Source of the DNA: Artocarpus heterophyllus
Taxonomy: Eukaryota > Streptophyta > Magnoliopsida > Rosales > Moraceae
Length of the DNA stretch: 64,000 nt
Direction: 5' to 3'
NCBI GenBank assembly: GCA_025403435.1
Contig: CM046332.1
Coordinates: 10,595,903 to 10,659,902, forward strand
This document shows positions 9,838-20,950 of this stretch, piece by piece. A program made the position numbers and the translations under genes. Positions within the stretch are counted from its first letter, which is position 1; each line of letters begins with the position of its first letter. The notes beneath the pieces were generated by a model that had not been told where the DNA came from, made no database searches, and saw only the letters and a list, made by a program, of their open reading frames with translations.

Positions 9838-11914
9838 TGTCACGCCCCGGGATACGGGAGGTGACGTGACAGATTATTTAAATTAATTAAAAGAAAATTT
9901 AATTAGAAATCAGGAGTTTAGGGGTTAAGTTAAATAATAAAATGTGAAAGTTTCAAGAAAGCCATTGCATGAAAAATAAACAATAAACGTAGCGAGTATG
10001 GGTCTCACAGACCCACAACTTGTGCACACACATGGTACTGACAATATAATAATACAACTATAGTCCAAACACAAAGAAAGTTTAGGAACATTACATGCCT
10101 TGTTTAATTTATACAAACAGTCTAATAAATCCTTCTAATGCTCCTGAGTTTAGTCTGTTGAATCCTCTCTGAACCTAAATAGGAAACCACCTAGAAGGGG
10201 GGGAAAATTTGAAAACAGAGAAAATGTGAGCGAAAGGCTCAGTAGGACAGTATTTTATCAAATTAGTTAAAAGAAACATTGAATAAATAAATAAATTTAA
10301 ATAAAACCGTTCTTACCCAAAACAGTTTACTCGGACAACCAAAATTATCATTTTCTTTTCCTAGGCAAACCATAAGAATATCACCACCGTAGTGGCCCAG
10401 CTGGGTTTCAGGACTTGCCCCCAAGGTCGATCGCTACATGACCCGATCTCTGATACGGCATCATGCCTATGTGTTTATTTTCATCATCATTCAAAACCCA
10501 TTTACCGAGTATTGTCATTTACATTTATTATGAAGTTCATTTCAATTCACGGTATATTAAAATACAACCGATAAATTCATTTTTAAAGCCAACTCATTTT
10601 GAAACTAGGCTATCAAGAAATAGGGTAGAAATCCTACCTCGATACTCGTGCCAGTGTCCCCATACCGTAATCCCGGTCCGTTATACGTTAGCTCCGCGGA
10701 ACCACGAATGATCCTAGATACACAGTAAGTCGATCAATATCTAGTTCGAGACATTCTATGTTACTAAACCATTTCATGATGTCCTAGTGTGCCATTTGTA
10801 TCTTTAAAATCATTCTACAAAGTTGGAATTTAAATCGGGGTTCAAAGTAGTGAAAACGGGTGAAAAATCACAAAATTTCCCATGCCCGACCGGCCTGCCG
10901 GACTCCCTGCTTCGGCCGGCCGAACTGTGTAGTTTGGCCTGCCGAAAACCAGGTCCGGTCGGCGGGACATTCCTAGGTTCGGCCTGCCAGACAGATGAAC
11001 TCCGGCCTGCCGATCCTTAATCCGGCCTGCCGAACACGTAGTTTGCCCTGCCAAACTGGGAAAACCAAGAAATTCCAACCACGGGTTTTTCGATCCCCAA
11101 AATCCAAATCTTGATTTTAACCTGTTTTTCTCAAATCTCAGGCATGAAAAACAATCATAGATGATAGAAAAGCATACTAGAATACTTTTGAACTCATTTA
11201 AACAAGATTTAAACACAAAAATCCAAAAATGGGAAAATGAGGAGAAAAATGAAAAATCTTGAATCCAATCCGTTTTTCTTCAATCTAAGCTTAGATTCTA
11301 GTTGTTCTAAGTTCATTTAACTCAATTCAAAGGTTTTCTAAGCTCAAGCGAACTTAAATCTCAAAAATGCACAAATTGAAAATTTTGGAAAAAGTTTAGA
11401 AATTTCAAAACTAACCTCAAATCGAAGCTTTAATCCGCGTTCTCGGTTGCCAAATCACGTTCCCGAGCTTCCTTCTAGCTAACCCGAAGCTTGGATTCGA
11501 ATTTGATTCAAAAATTTGAGAGAGAAATGAGAGAGAAGAGAGAAACCAAGAGTGAACGAGAGAGAGAGAGCTCACGAGTGGGAGAGGAGAGAGAGAGATC
11601 TGAGTGAGTGAGGAGAAAGGAAGGGAAGAGAAAATAAATAAAGAGAAATGGTGGGCGATTTTACTGTGCAAAAATCAAAGGCCACCCACGGTTTTGTAAA
11701 ACGGGATATTTTTAACATTTTACAAATTGTTGTGTTTTAAAACTCAAAACATCATTTTAAAACAATAAGAAATCATTTGAATTCATCAAATTAACAAAAC
11801 AACCAAAATTCAAAATTTAACCAAATAATCAAATTAATGTTGAAACATTAATTATGGCACACCAATTCATCATTTTACATTACAATAACATTAAAAAAAT
11901 TTCGGGGCGTTACA
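9838..11914 (-). repeat. Gypsy 3' LTR (left copy)
   Basis: 2077 bp. On the plus strand it starts TGTCACGCCCCG and ends CGGGGCGTTACA, a 12-bp terminal inverted repeat with one mismatch. Contains a GA-rich stretch (11510-11625; CT-rich in the sense strand) following a T-rich TATTTATTTTC-like sequence, which looks like a plant core promoter with a pyrimidine-rich leader, and the dyad array at 10890-11054. By eye it matches the other LTR with only scattered differences. Confidence 0.95.
10890..11054. promoter_or_regulatory. Phased dyad array in gypsy 3' LTR, eight copies
   Basis: Twelve-base units near TCGGCCTGCCGA start at 10890, 10912, 10934, 10955, 10979, 11002, 11022 and 11043, that is steps of 22, 22, 21, 24, 23, 20 and 21 bases. 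Each unit is an imperfect palindrome with half-sites (T/C)CGG and CCGA/CCGG; the 8-12 bases between units vary. If the promoter is at the T-rich/CT-rich junction near 11625-11640, the array lies several hundred bases downstream of it, in transcribed LTR. Function unknown. Confidence 0.85.
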
Positions 11915-11930
11915 ACTCTCCACCCCTAAA
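11915..11930 (-). other. Gypsy polypurine tract
   Basis: Minus strand reads TTTAGGGGTGGAGAGT directly against the 3' LTR: plus-strand primer site. Confidence 0.8.
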
Positions 11931-11962
11931 AGAAATTTCGCCCTCGAAATTTACATCTCATT

Positions 11963-13268
11963 TCAGAAGCAAAACAAATGCGGATACAACTCCCGCATAC
12001 TCGACTCTAGTTCCCAAGTGGCTTCATCAACCCTGTGATGCTGCCACATGACCTTTACCAATGGTATCTCACGACGACGCAAACTAATCACTTTCTGGTT
12101 GATGATCTGAATCGGCACTTCTTCGTACGTCGTATCCTCTCGAACCTGCACATCACGAAATGAAACTATCTTACCCTGCTCAGGCGGACACTTCCTAAGC
12201 ATCGAGACATGAAACACATCGTGAACATGAGAAAGTTTGGGCGGAAGATCAAGCCGATAAGCAACCACACCAATACGCTGAGTGATCTCGAACGGCCCAA
12301 TATACCTCAGCGCGAGCTTACCACTCACTCCGAACCGCATAGTTCCCTTACGAGGCGATACCTTCAAGAGAACGAAATCTCCAACCACAAACTCTAAGGT
12401 TCTACGTCTCCTATCTGCATAACTCTTCTGCTGACTCTGAGCTGCCCTCAATCGACCTCGAATCATAGCAACTTTCTCGTTGCTATCACTGATCTCATCC
12501 GGCCCAAGAATAACCCTGTCTTCCTGGCTCGGCCCAACACACTGGTGACCGACACGGTCGCCTATACAACGCCTCAAATGGTGCCATACCAATACTCGCC
12601 TGATAACTGTTGTTGTACGCGAACTCTGCCAAATGCAAATATTGCTTTCAATTCCCGTCGAAGTCTAACGCACAGGCACGTAACATATCCTCAAGAATCT
12701 GAATAACCCGCTCAGACTGCCCATCAGTCTGAGGATGAAACGCCGTACTGAAGTTCAAATCCGTACCCAAGGCCTCCTGAAAAATCCTCCAGTACTTAGC
12801 ATTAAACCTGGTGTCTTGATTAGAGGTGATGGACAAAGGAACTTCCATGCAACCTCACAATGTTCTGCATATACAAATCCCCGAGAATCTTCCTCGAACA
12901 TGTCAACCTAAACGGAATGAAATGCGCCGATTTCATCAACCTGTCGACCACGACCGAAACTGCATCATGCCGCTACTCCGTCCTCGGCAAACTTGTGAGA
13001 AAATCCATCGTCACATGCTCCCATTTCCACCCTGGAATAGGAAGCGGCTGAAGCTGACCTGCAGGCTTCTGATGCTTGGCTTTCACTTGAAGACACGTCG
13101 TACACTTGGCCACGTACTCTCGAACATCTTTCTTCATGCCTCTCCACCAATATTGCCTCTTCAAATCGCGATACATCTTTGTGCTCTCTGGATGAATAGC
13201 GAACTGAGACCTATGAGCTTCATCCAAAACGGCTTTCGTCACCTCGGTGATAGCTGGAACTGCGAGAC
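11963..13268 (-). pseudogene. Gypsy integrase with chromodomain-like tail
   Basis: In minus-strand order: HPESTKMYRDLKRQYWWRGM with H and later CTTCLQVKAKHQKP give the HHCC zinc finger; WKWEHVTMDFLTSLP contains the first catalytic Asp; SNQDTRFNAKYW the second (an SDRDxRF variant); AFHPQTDGQSERVIQ the catalytic Glu. The stretch [20 protein letters not shown] follows in another frame. The C-terminal GPF/Y-like domain reads [16 protein letters not shown], then [14 protein letters not shown] and the chromodomain-like [20 protein letters not shown]. Integrase inserts element DNA into chromosomes; the chromodomain can steer insertion toward marked chromatin. The frame is broken between 12850 and 12965 and again near 12590-12650. 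Confidence 0.9.
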
Positions 13269-13272
13269 ACTC

Positions 13273-15411
13273 TCAGAAATACAACGATCCATCTGCATGC
13301 ACGCTCCATTCTTCAAACTGCTCCCTGTTCTGAATCTGCGACCAAATCCCTTGCAAATGCTGATCCTGCCACTGACTTTGCTTCACCATCTGAATAAGAG
13401 CCGGGGTCGCCTCCACATGATATACCGAAACTCGATCATAGTCTTCATGATACAATAACCCGTACTCACTCACTATCGCATCCTTGCTCCAGTCCTCAAA
13501 AGCCAAACAAGCAAGAATCCCTGAAGACTTCCTGCTAAGCACGCCCACGACCACATTAGCTTTCCCGGGATGATACTGCAACGTAAAATCATAATCCTCC
13601 ATATACTCTATCCATCTATGCTGCCTCAGATTAAGATCCCTCTGAGTGAACAGATACCTCAAACTCTTATGCTCAGAGAAGACCTGAAACGACGCTCCAT
13701 ACAAATAACACCTCCAAATCTTCAGCGCGTGAATCACCGCCGCGAGCTCCAAGTCATGAGTAGGATAATTCCGCTGTGACGTCGTAGCTGTCTCGATCCA
13801 TACACAACCACACGTCCATGCTGCATCAACACGCACCCAAGCCCACGTCCTAAAGCATCTACGTAAACCCTCATACGGCTCGTCACTGCTAGGAATAACC
13901 AACACTGGAGCTGAAGTCAACCGGTTCTTCAATTCTTGAAAAGCAAGCTCACAATCTTCACCCCACTCAAACCTGACATTTTTCTTGATCAATCTCATCA
14001 ACGGAGCTGCTATCTTCGAAAAGTCCTTTAAAAATTTCTTGTAATAACCAGCAAGACCTAAGAAGCTGCGAATCTCCGCTATGTTCCTTGGTCATTCCCA
14101 TTCCACTATGGCTTCAATCTTGGACGGATCCACAGAAATGCCATGCTCCAAGATGACATGACCTAGAAACTTGACCTCAGTCAACCAAAACTCGCACTTT
14201 TCCCTCTTAGCATACAATTGGTGCTCCCGCAGAGTTTGAAGTACGATCCGAAGATGTTGCTCATGCTCCTCCCAAGTCTTAGAATACACAAGAATGTCAT
14301 CGATGAACACGATCACAAACTAATCCAAATACGGCCTAAATATCCTGTTCATCAAATCCATGAAAGCTGCTGGAGCATTCGTCAACCCAAACGACATAAC
14401 CAAAAACTCAAAGTGTTCATATCGAGTCCTAAAAGCTGTCTTGGGAATATCCTCTTCCTTAATCCTAAGTTGATGATAACCCGACCACAAATCAATCTTT
14501 GAGAAGTACCGCGAACCTCCCAACTGATCAAACAACTCATCAATCCTAGGCAAGGGATACTTATTCTTCACTGTAGCACGATTCAGCTGCCAATAATCCA
14601 CACACAACCTGAGAGTCCCATCATGTTTCTTAGCAAACAAAACCGGTGCTCTCCACAGAGATGTGCTATTCTGAATATACCCTTTATCAGCAAGCTCCTG
14701 AAGTTGCTTACTCAATTCTTTTATTTCTACCGGCGCGATCTGATAAGGTGCTATAGAAATCGATGCTGTTCCCGAAAACAACTCGATACCAAACTCAATT
14801 TCCCGATGAGGTGGTAACCCTGGCAACTCGTCGGGGAAGACATCCTCGAACTCATCAACCACCGGAATCGCTACACTTCCTCTCAAAACATAGGGCCCGC
14901 AATCTAGATTCGCAAGAAAAGCACAAAAAACTAGATTCCTTCGCCCTCCTAGACACGACTTCATGAGACGCTGACTCATTAACCAATCATCACCACCCTG
15001 GTAAGTGATCATCGTCCCCCTATCAGACACTAGGGTCACTTTTCTAAGTTGGCAGTCTACAACCGCATTATACCTGGACAACCAGTCCATCCCTAGAATT
15101 ACATCATATGAGCTCATGGGGAGTATAATCAAATAACTTTTCAAAATCTCATCCCCAATCTTTATTTTACAAGATTTACGGACACAATTCACACTCACCC
15201 GCCCCAAGGGAGAGGTTATAACTAGGGGTTCATTAAACTCTTCTACCTCTAATCTCAAGGCATGTACAAAAGAACTCAAAATGAGAGAATAAGAGGCACC
15301 TGTATCAAATAAAACGCGAGCTAAAGATCGAGAAACTAAGATCGTACCATCGACAACTGCGTTACCAACATGAGAATCTGAACCTCCAGATGCCATTGCA
15401 TGAACCTGCAC
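13273..15411 (-). pseudogene. Gypsy protease, reverse transcriptase and RNase H
   Basis: The 363-codon frame from 15411 holds the aspartic protease ([12 protein letters not shown], with DTGA as active site; [13 protein letters not shown]) and the first half of RT ([51 protein letters not shown] with a catalytic Asp). A TAG at about 14317 interrupts just before [11 protein letters not shown], which carries the catalytic [18 protein letters not shown] is followed by another stop at about 14092, then [20 protein letters not shown] and RNase H ([40 protein letters not shown]). A frameshifted patch near 13780-13880 replaces the usual Asp-containing RNase H segment. Together these would mature the polyprotein and make cDNA. 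Three or more breaks make it inactive. Confidence 0.92.
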
Positions 15412-15659
15412 TGGTGCCTTTCATTTTCCTCTACCAACATTGCTGGGTCCAGGATTATCCTGTCGATGCTGCTAGGATGGAGATGACTGCACACTAGCTG
15501 TACTTGACGCTCGATATTGAGGGACGCTACGCTGGAAGTGCTGCGGCTGCTGCCCTCGTACCAGATACGAAAACTGCTGAGGAGAGAACTGAGGATACTA
15601 CAACTGCGGATACTACTGAGGCGAAGGTAGGGTCTAAGGCTGAGACTGACGACTGGCAT

Positions 15660-16551
15660 CCTCCCCGGTCTAAGATCCAAGACGGGCACTCTTGATCGGG
15701 CAGTTCCTCTTGATGTGTCCGGGTTGCTGACAGAAATGACAATGGAAGCTGTAGGGATTGCTGCGCCTGCTACCAGATGAACTGTTGCTGCCACTGTTCG
15801 CGCCACCCTGCTTGCTCTTTCCCAAAGTTGGATGGCTACTGGTGATCTTCCTACCGCTCCTCTGTGATCCTCCTGAAGCCTTTGCTTGATCCTCACAATA
15901 CTGCGCATAATCATTTTCCACTGATATCGTTGACGACACAAGCTCTTCAAAACTCCTAAGTCGCAGAGCAACCAACTGTCGCCGAATAGGAGCCTTGAGT
16001 CCTTCCTAAAATTTAATGCACCTCTCACATTCCGATGCAACTGCTGATGGAGCAAACCTGGCCAACTCATTAAACCTTGCCTTATATTCCCGAACTGACA
16101 AATGACCCTGCTGCAACCTATAGAACTCAGCTGCCTTCTAATCTCTATACCCCTGCGAAAAATATCGATCATAGAACAGCTCCTCGAATCTGTCCCAACT
16201 GATATCACCGCCGCGTTCCAAACGCTTAGCCTGTTTCCACCAAGTGTTAGCACCACCCTCAAGCTTATATGCAGGAAACTCCACACGGTACTCCTCAGGC
16301 ACACCAAGGGTATCCAAATGCTTTACGATCGAATCCAGCCAATATTCTGCCAACTGCGGATCCCCATTACCATCAAAAGTTAGAATAGACGCACGCTGAA
16401 ATTTCTTAAAGTACGTATGCCAACGACCAACATCAAAATCCTCTAGTCTAACCTTGGCTGCCATCTGTTGGAAAGCCACAAACATAGACCTCATCATACC
16501 CTCATCATTTCTGAACTCTGCGTCAGCTGTCGAACGACGTCTAGGTGCCAT
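15660..16551 (-). pseudogene. Gypsy gag with CCHC zinc knuckle
   Basis: Starts MAPRRRSTADAEFRNDEGMM at 16551. The capsid-type domain shows HTYFKKFQRASILTFDGNGD, PQLAEYWLDSIVKHLDTLGV, WWKQAKRLERGGDISWDRFE and, after a TAG at 16138-16140, LQQGHLSVREYKARFNELAR. Another stop follows near 16008, then the frame continues through a Ser/Gly-rich segment to the zinc knuckle CHFCQQPGHIKRNCP (CX2CX4HX4C, intact) at about 15690-15735. Gag forms the particle and binds the element RNA. The start is about 105 bases from the LTR, a short leader. The two stop codons and the ending before the protease frame make it a pseudogene, although length and motif order are normal. Confidence 0.92.
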
Positions 16552-16641
16552 TCTCTCACTTTTGAAAATAAATTTTTGGACTGTCAGAGGTATTTCATTG
16601 CCAAACCTATGTGTGCATAATTTCCAAGGTTAATAACCTTG

Positions 16642-16653
16642 AGCTCTGATACC
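16642..16653 (-). other. Gypsy primer-binding site (initiator Met tRNA)
   Basis: Minus strand TGGTATCAGAGC, an exact match to the standard site, four bases from the 5' LTR. Confidence 0.92.
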
Positions 16654-16657
16654 ATTC

Positions 16658-18744
16658 TGTCATGCCCCGAGGTACGGGAGGTGACGTGGTGGATTATTTA
16701 AATTAATTAAAAGAGAATTTAATTAAAAATCAAGAGTTTAGGGGTTAAGTTAAATAATAAAATGTGAGAGTTTCAAGAAAGCCATTGCATGAAAAATAAA
16801 CAATAAACGTAGCGAGTATGGGTCCCACAGACCCACAACTTGTGTACACACATGGTACTGACAATATAATAATACAACTATAGTCCAAATACAAAGAAAG
16901 TTTAGGAACATTACATGCCTTGTTTAATTTATACAAATAGTCTAATAAATCCTTCTAATGCTCCTGAGTTCGGTCCGTTGAATCCTCTTCGAACCTAAAT
17001 GGGAAACCACCTAGAAGGGGGGGAAAATTTGAAAACAGAGAAAATGTGAGCGAAAGGCTCAGTAGGACAGTATTTTATCAAATTAGTTAAAAGAAACATT
17101 GAATAAATAAATAAATTTAAATAAAACTGTTCTTACCCAAAACAGTTTACTCGGACAACCAAAATTATCATTTTCTTTTCCTCGGCAAACCATAAGAATA
17201 TCACCACCGTAGTGGTCTAGTTGGGTTTCGAGACCTGCCCCCAAGGTTGATCGCTACACGACCCGATCACTGATATGGCATCATGTCTATGTGTTTATTT
17301 TCATCATCATTCAAAACCCATTTACCGAGTATTGTCATTTACATTTATTATGAAGTTCATTTCAATTCACGGTATATTAAAATACAACTGATAAATTCAT
17401 TTTCAAAGCCAACTCATTTTGAAACTAGGCTACCAGGAAATAGGATAGAAGTTCTACCTCGATACTCATACCGGTGCCCCATACCGTAATCCCGGTCCGC
17501 TATACGTTAGCTCCGCGGAACCACGAACGATCTTAGATACATACTAAGTCGATCAATATCTAGTTCGAGACATTCTATGTTACTAAACCATTTCATGATG
17601 TCATAGTGTGCTATTTGTATCTTTAAAATCATTCTACAAAGTTGGAATTTAAATCGGGGTTCAAAACAGTGAAAACGGGTGAAAAATCACAAAATTTCCC
17701 ATGCCCGGCCGGCCTACCGGACTCCCTGCTTCGGCCGGCCGAACTGTGCAGCTCGGCCTGTCGAAAACCAGGTCCGGTCGGTCGAAAATTCCCAGGTTCG
17801 GCCTGTCGGACAGATGAACTCTGGCCTGTCGATCGTTAATCCGGCCTGCCGAACACGTAGTTCGCCCTGCCGAACTGGGAAAACCCAGAAATTTCAGCCA
17901 CGGGTTTTTCAATCCCCAAAATCCAAATCTTGATTTTAACCTGTTTTTCTCAAATCTCAGGCATGGAAAACAATCATAGATGATAGAAAAACATACTAGA
18001 ACACTTTTAAACTCATTTAAACAAGATTTAAACACAAAAATCTCAAAAATCTAAAAATGGGAAAATGAGGAGAAAAATGAAAAATCTTGAATCCAATCCA
18101 TTTTTCTTCAATTTAAGCTTAGATTCTAGTTGTTCTAAGTTCATTTATCTCAATTCAAAGGTTTTCTAAGCTCAAACGAACTTAAATCTCAAAAATGCAC
18201 AAAATTGAAAATTTTGGAAAAAGTTTAGAAATTTCAAAACTAACCTCGAATCGAAGCTTCAATCCGCGTTCTCGGTTGCCAAATCACGTTCCTGAGCTTC
18301 CTTCTAGCTAACCTGAATGCTTGGATTCGAATTTGATTCAAAAATTTGAGAGAGAAATGAGAGAGAAGAGAGAAACCAAGAGTGAACGAGAGAGAGAGAG
18401 CTCACGGGTGGGAGAGGAGAGAGAGAGATCTGAGTGAGTGAGGAGAGAGGAAGGGAAGAGAAAATAAATAGAGAGAAACGGTGGGCAGTTTTACTGTGCA
18501 AAAACCAAAGGCCACCCACAGTTTTGTAAAACGGGATATTTTTAACATTTTACAAATTGTTGTGTTTTAAAACTCAAAACATCATTTTAAAACAATAAGA
18601 AATCATTTGAATTCATCAAATTAACAAAACAACTAAAATTCAAAATTTAACCAAATAATCAAATTAATGTTGAAACATTAATTATGGCACACTAATTCAT
18701 CATTTTACATTACAATAACATTAAATAAATTTCGGGGCGTTACA
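16658..18744 (-). repeat. Gypsy 5' LTR (right copy)
   Basis: 2087 bp, same ends (TGTCATGCCCCG...CGGGGCGTTACA) and same internal order as the left LTR: leader-like CT-rich strand at 18350-18470 and dyad array at 17709-17873. Small insertions and base changes only. Confidence 0.95.
17709..17873. promoter_or_regulatory. Phased dyad array in gypsy 5' LTR, eight copies
   Basis: Unit starts at 17709, 17731, 17753, 17774, 17798, 17821, 17841 and 17862, the same steps as in the other LTR (22, 22, 21, 24, 23, 20, 21). Units include CCGGCCTACCGG, TCGGCCGGCCGA, TCGGCCTGTCGA and CCGGCCTGCCGA. Base changes relative to the other LTR fall inside as well as between units. Confidence 0.85.
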
Positions 18745-18749
18745 GTACT

Positions 18750-19228
18750 CCTCAAAGGCTGGATCATCAGCAAGACTAATTGGTTGTTGAGCACTAGCCA
18801 AATATCTAGCATGCCATTCTCTTACTCTTTGTTGGTCATATGACCAATTGGTAACACTACCATCAGGGCTAAATTGAAGTGTTTGTTGACGACAATCAAC
18901 ACCACCTACACTATGCTTAGCTTCACATTTTTTGCGATGCCTCTCTAAGTGACCAGTGCCAGAAGAGGATTTATTTGTGTAGTCTTGTTTGCATACTTTG
19001 CAAATTGCGTCCTCTTCTGTTACACCATGCTCGTTTGTATGTGCTACGAGATCAAAGTAATTCCAAACTAGTGAAGTTTGTTGAATTTTCCTTTTGCCCT
19101 TACGAGTGACTTCAGAGGAGCCATCAACTTGAGATAGCAAGTCAACTCCAATTTCTTCTAGTGGATCATTAAATTGTTCTTCTTCGTTGATCACCAATGA
19201 ATGTTGCTCTCCCTCTAGTGTGATGATG
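18750..19228 (-). pseudogene. hAT transposase, N-terminal BED zinc finger part
   Basis: The frame is open from about 19228 (after a TGA) and reads YGIITLEGEQHSLVINEEEQ without an ATG in that stretch, so the true start is upstream, perhaps across an intron whose acceptor would be the TTTTTTATTGAAG sequence near 19232-19244. The BED finger is SLVWNYFDLVAHTNEHGV then AICKVCKQDYTN ... GTGHLERHRKKC, with Cys pair and His residues in place; it binds the element ends. Further down come REWHARYLASAQQPISLADD and the sequence stops in PAFEEY at the gypsy insertion (TSD GTACT). The gene resumes at 9832 going left. Apart from the insertion this half has no frame break. Confidence 0.88.
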
Positions 19229-19631
19229 CCATAGCTTCAATAAAAAATAACAATAAATTAACGTAACATAAAAATTAAATAAAATAATTACATAATAAAA
19301 TTAACTTATAACAATACAAAATTAATGAACAACAAATGAAATAAATTATACCTTCAAGTTTTTTTTCCTTTCTGAAAAACTCTAAGTAATCTAAAAAACA
19401 AGACAATACATAAGATCTTAGAAGTTTGTTGAATGAGTATCTCTGTGAATGTTCTACGTTTATTTATAGGTAAAAAAGTTTATTTTTTTTATTTTTTTAT
19501 TTTTAAATCTTTTTTTTTCTTTCAAGTGTAACTTGATTAGACAATTCGCTGAAGACTTAACGTCTCAGCTTTGCACATTGCAGGCCTTCCTTCTGAGCCT
19601 CTATGTTAGGCCTGCCCCTTTATAATTGCAT

Positions 19632-20510
19632 AGGGGAATCTAATGCCATGTTCACTCACGGGTGAATATGGCATGCATAAATTATATAATATTTAATCAT
19701 TATGTGTATTAAATAATATATATATATATTAAATGTATAGTATTTTGATGTGATAATACATGACCTATAGACTCAATATCCGATTCTTAGCTTTGCTTCT
19801 CCAAAGCAAAGCATACCTTATGTAAAAAACCTAAACTACCCCTATGTAAAATAAACTTGCATAAAAATTTTTTACCCAGGGGGCTCCGCCCCCTACAATC
19901 CCTGGGAGGGGGGTTTACCACCCCCCTTCCAACCCTCACGTCGACCTTACCACGAAGGTTGATCCGTGTACAACCTCTGCGTAGGGACAATCTGCGTTAG
20001 GGTAATAATTAAGCTCTACACATACTAACAATGCCTACAAGAAAAAAATTAAAAAAATGCAAAGAAAAGAAAAAGAGCTTGTCAGGCCTATTGCAATATG
20101 ATGTGCATGGGGGATCTAATACTATGTTCACTCACAGGTGAATATGGCATGTATATATATTATATAATATTTAATTCTTACATGTATTAAATAATATATA
20201 TATTAAATGTATAGTATTTTGATGTGATAATACATAACCTACAGATTCAGCATCTGATTCTCAACTTTACTTCTCAAAAGCAAAGCATGCCTACAAGGAA
20301 AAAAATAAAAAAATAAAAAGAAATAAAAAGAAAAGAAAAAGAACTTGCCAGACGTATTGTGATGTGATTGCATTGGGAAAATTTCATGCCATATTCATTC
20401 ACGGGTGAATATGGCATGTATATATATTATATAATATTTAATTCTTATATGTATTAAATAATATATATATTAAATGTATAGTCTTTTGATGTGATAATAC
20501 ATGACTTACA
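19632..20510. repeat. Three direct repeats in the hAT right end
   Basis: A unit containing TTCACTCACGGGTGAATATG, an AT-rich ATATTTAAT/TTAAATAATATATAT segment and TAGTATTTTGATGTGATAAT recurs starting about 19640, 20111 and 20385. The palindromic TTCACTC...GGGTGAA part is kept in each. The spacing differs because copy 1 contains a GC-rich insert. The repeats lie upstream of the transposase, in promoter position. Confidence 0.8.
19815..20030. other. GC-rich insert within hAT repeat copy 1
   Basis: Copy 2 reads CAAAGCATGCCTACAAGG without a break; in copy 1 about 215 bases separate CAAAGCAT from GCCTACAAG. The insert contains GGGGGCTCCGCCCCCT (a perfect short hairpin) and CCCTGGGAGGGGGG, and differs sharply in composition from its flanks. 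I found no convincing TSD or poly(A), so its class is open. Confidence 0.55.
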
Positions 20511-20599
20511 ATGGGCCTTCTATGACTTACTAGGGGAGGCCATACTCAATCATGTTCACCCGTGAATGAACATGAAAAGATATATCTATATATATATAT

Positions 20600-20950
20600 T
20601 TATATGAAATTGGGCCACAATGGGCTGGCCCATTGTGGGCCTGTATAGGCCTAGATGGGTCAGCCCATTGTGGGCCTAGATGGGCTGACCCAGCCTAGGC
20701 CGGTGGGCTGGCCCATTGTGGGCCGAGGTGGGCCGGCCCCGCCCGACCCAGGCTTAGCTCAGCCTAGCCCGACCCATGATTTTTCATGAGCCGTGTTGAA
20801 CCGACCCATGAGTCAACATATATTGGCCCAGCCCAACGTACAAATATTTATGGGGCTGTAAACAGTGTCGAGTCGTGTTAGTCCGATCTATCACTGTAAC
20901 AGGATAGGTTCAGGCTGACCCATAGATCCTGGCTCATTGTTACATCTCTA
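20600..20950. repeat. hAT right subterminal repeats
   Basis: Repeated GGGCTGGCCCATTGTGGGCC-like words, CCGACCCA and GGCCCAGCCC, mirroring the GGCC-rich left end (7713-7975), then the terminal TACATCTCTA before the TSD. Confidence 0.75.

Larger units (their letters stand above)
9838..18744 (-). mobile_element. Ty3/gypsy LTR retrotransposon (chromovirus type)
   Basis: Complete structure: LTRs at 9838-11914 and 16658-18744, perfect TSD GTACT at 9833-9837 and 18745-18749, initiator-Met primer-binding site next to the right LTR, polypurine tract next to the left LTR, so transcription runs right to left. Gene order gag, protease, RT, RNase H, integrase, as in gypsy. The integrase C-terminus ends in a chromodomain-like [15 protein letters not shown] segment, which points to a chromovirus, perhaps the Tekay/Del lineage. 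Stops and frameshifts are scattered through gag and pol, so it is not autonomous. It landed in the hAT transposase gene, just after the stretch reading LADDPAFEEY. Confidence 0.95.
7713..20950 (-). mobile_element. hAT-superfamily DNA transposon, split by a gypsy element
   Basis: A perfect 8-bp TSD, GTCTGGAC, at 7705-7712 and 20951-20958 brackets the element; 8-bp TSDs are the hAT hallmark. Terminal repeats are short and diverged: the left starts AAGTGTTGCAAGAACG, the right end read inward starts TAGAGATGTAACAATG, with 10 of 16 bases matching. Both ends are packed with GGCC-rich subterminal words. Inside is one minus-strand transposase gene in two pieces (18750-19228 and 8229-9832) separated by an 8.9-kb gypsy element. 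Without that insert the hAT element would be about 4.3 kb. It sits in sequence next to, or inside, the left end of the long-inverted-repeat element that follows. Confidence 0.88.

Noticed and set aside
10890..11054. CRISPR-like look of the dyad arrays (repeat plus variable spacer)
   Set aside because: Plant nuclear retrotransposon context, 12-base units and 8-12-base spacers, no cas genes. Not a CRISPR array.
10823..11216. Overlapping open frames on both strands across the gypsy LTR dyad region (also at 17642-18035)
   Set aside because: GC-rich array removes stop codons in several frames at once; Gly/Pro/Arg-rich products are artefacts of the repeat.
19787..19990. 67-codon minus-strand frame in the GC-rich hAT insert
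   Set aside because: Arg/Gly-rich translation of a GC-rich hairpin block; no similarity.
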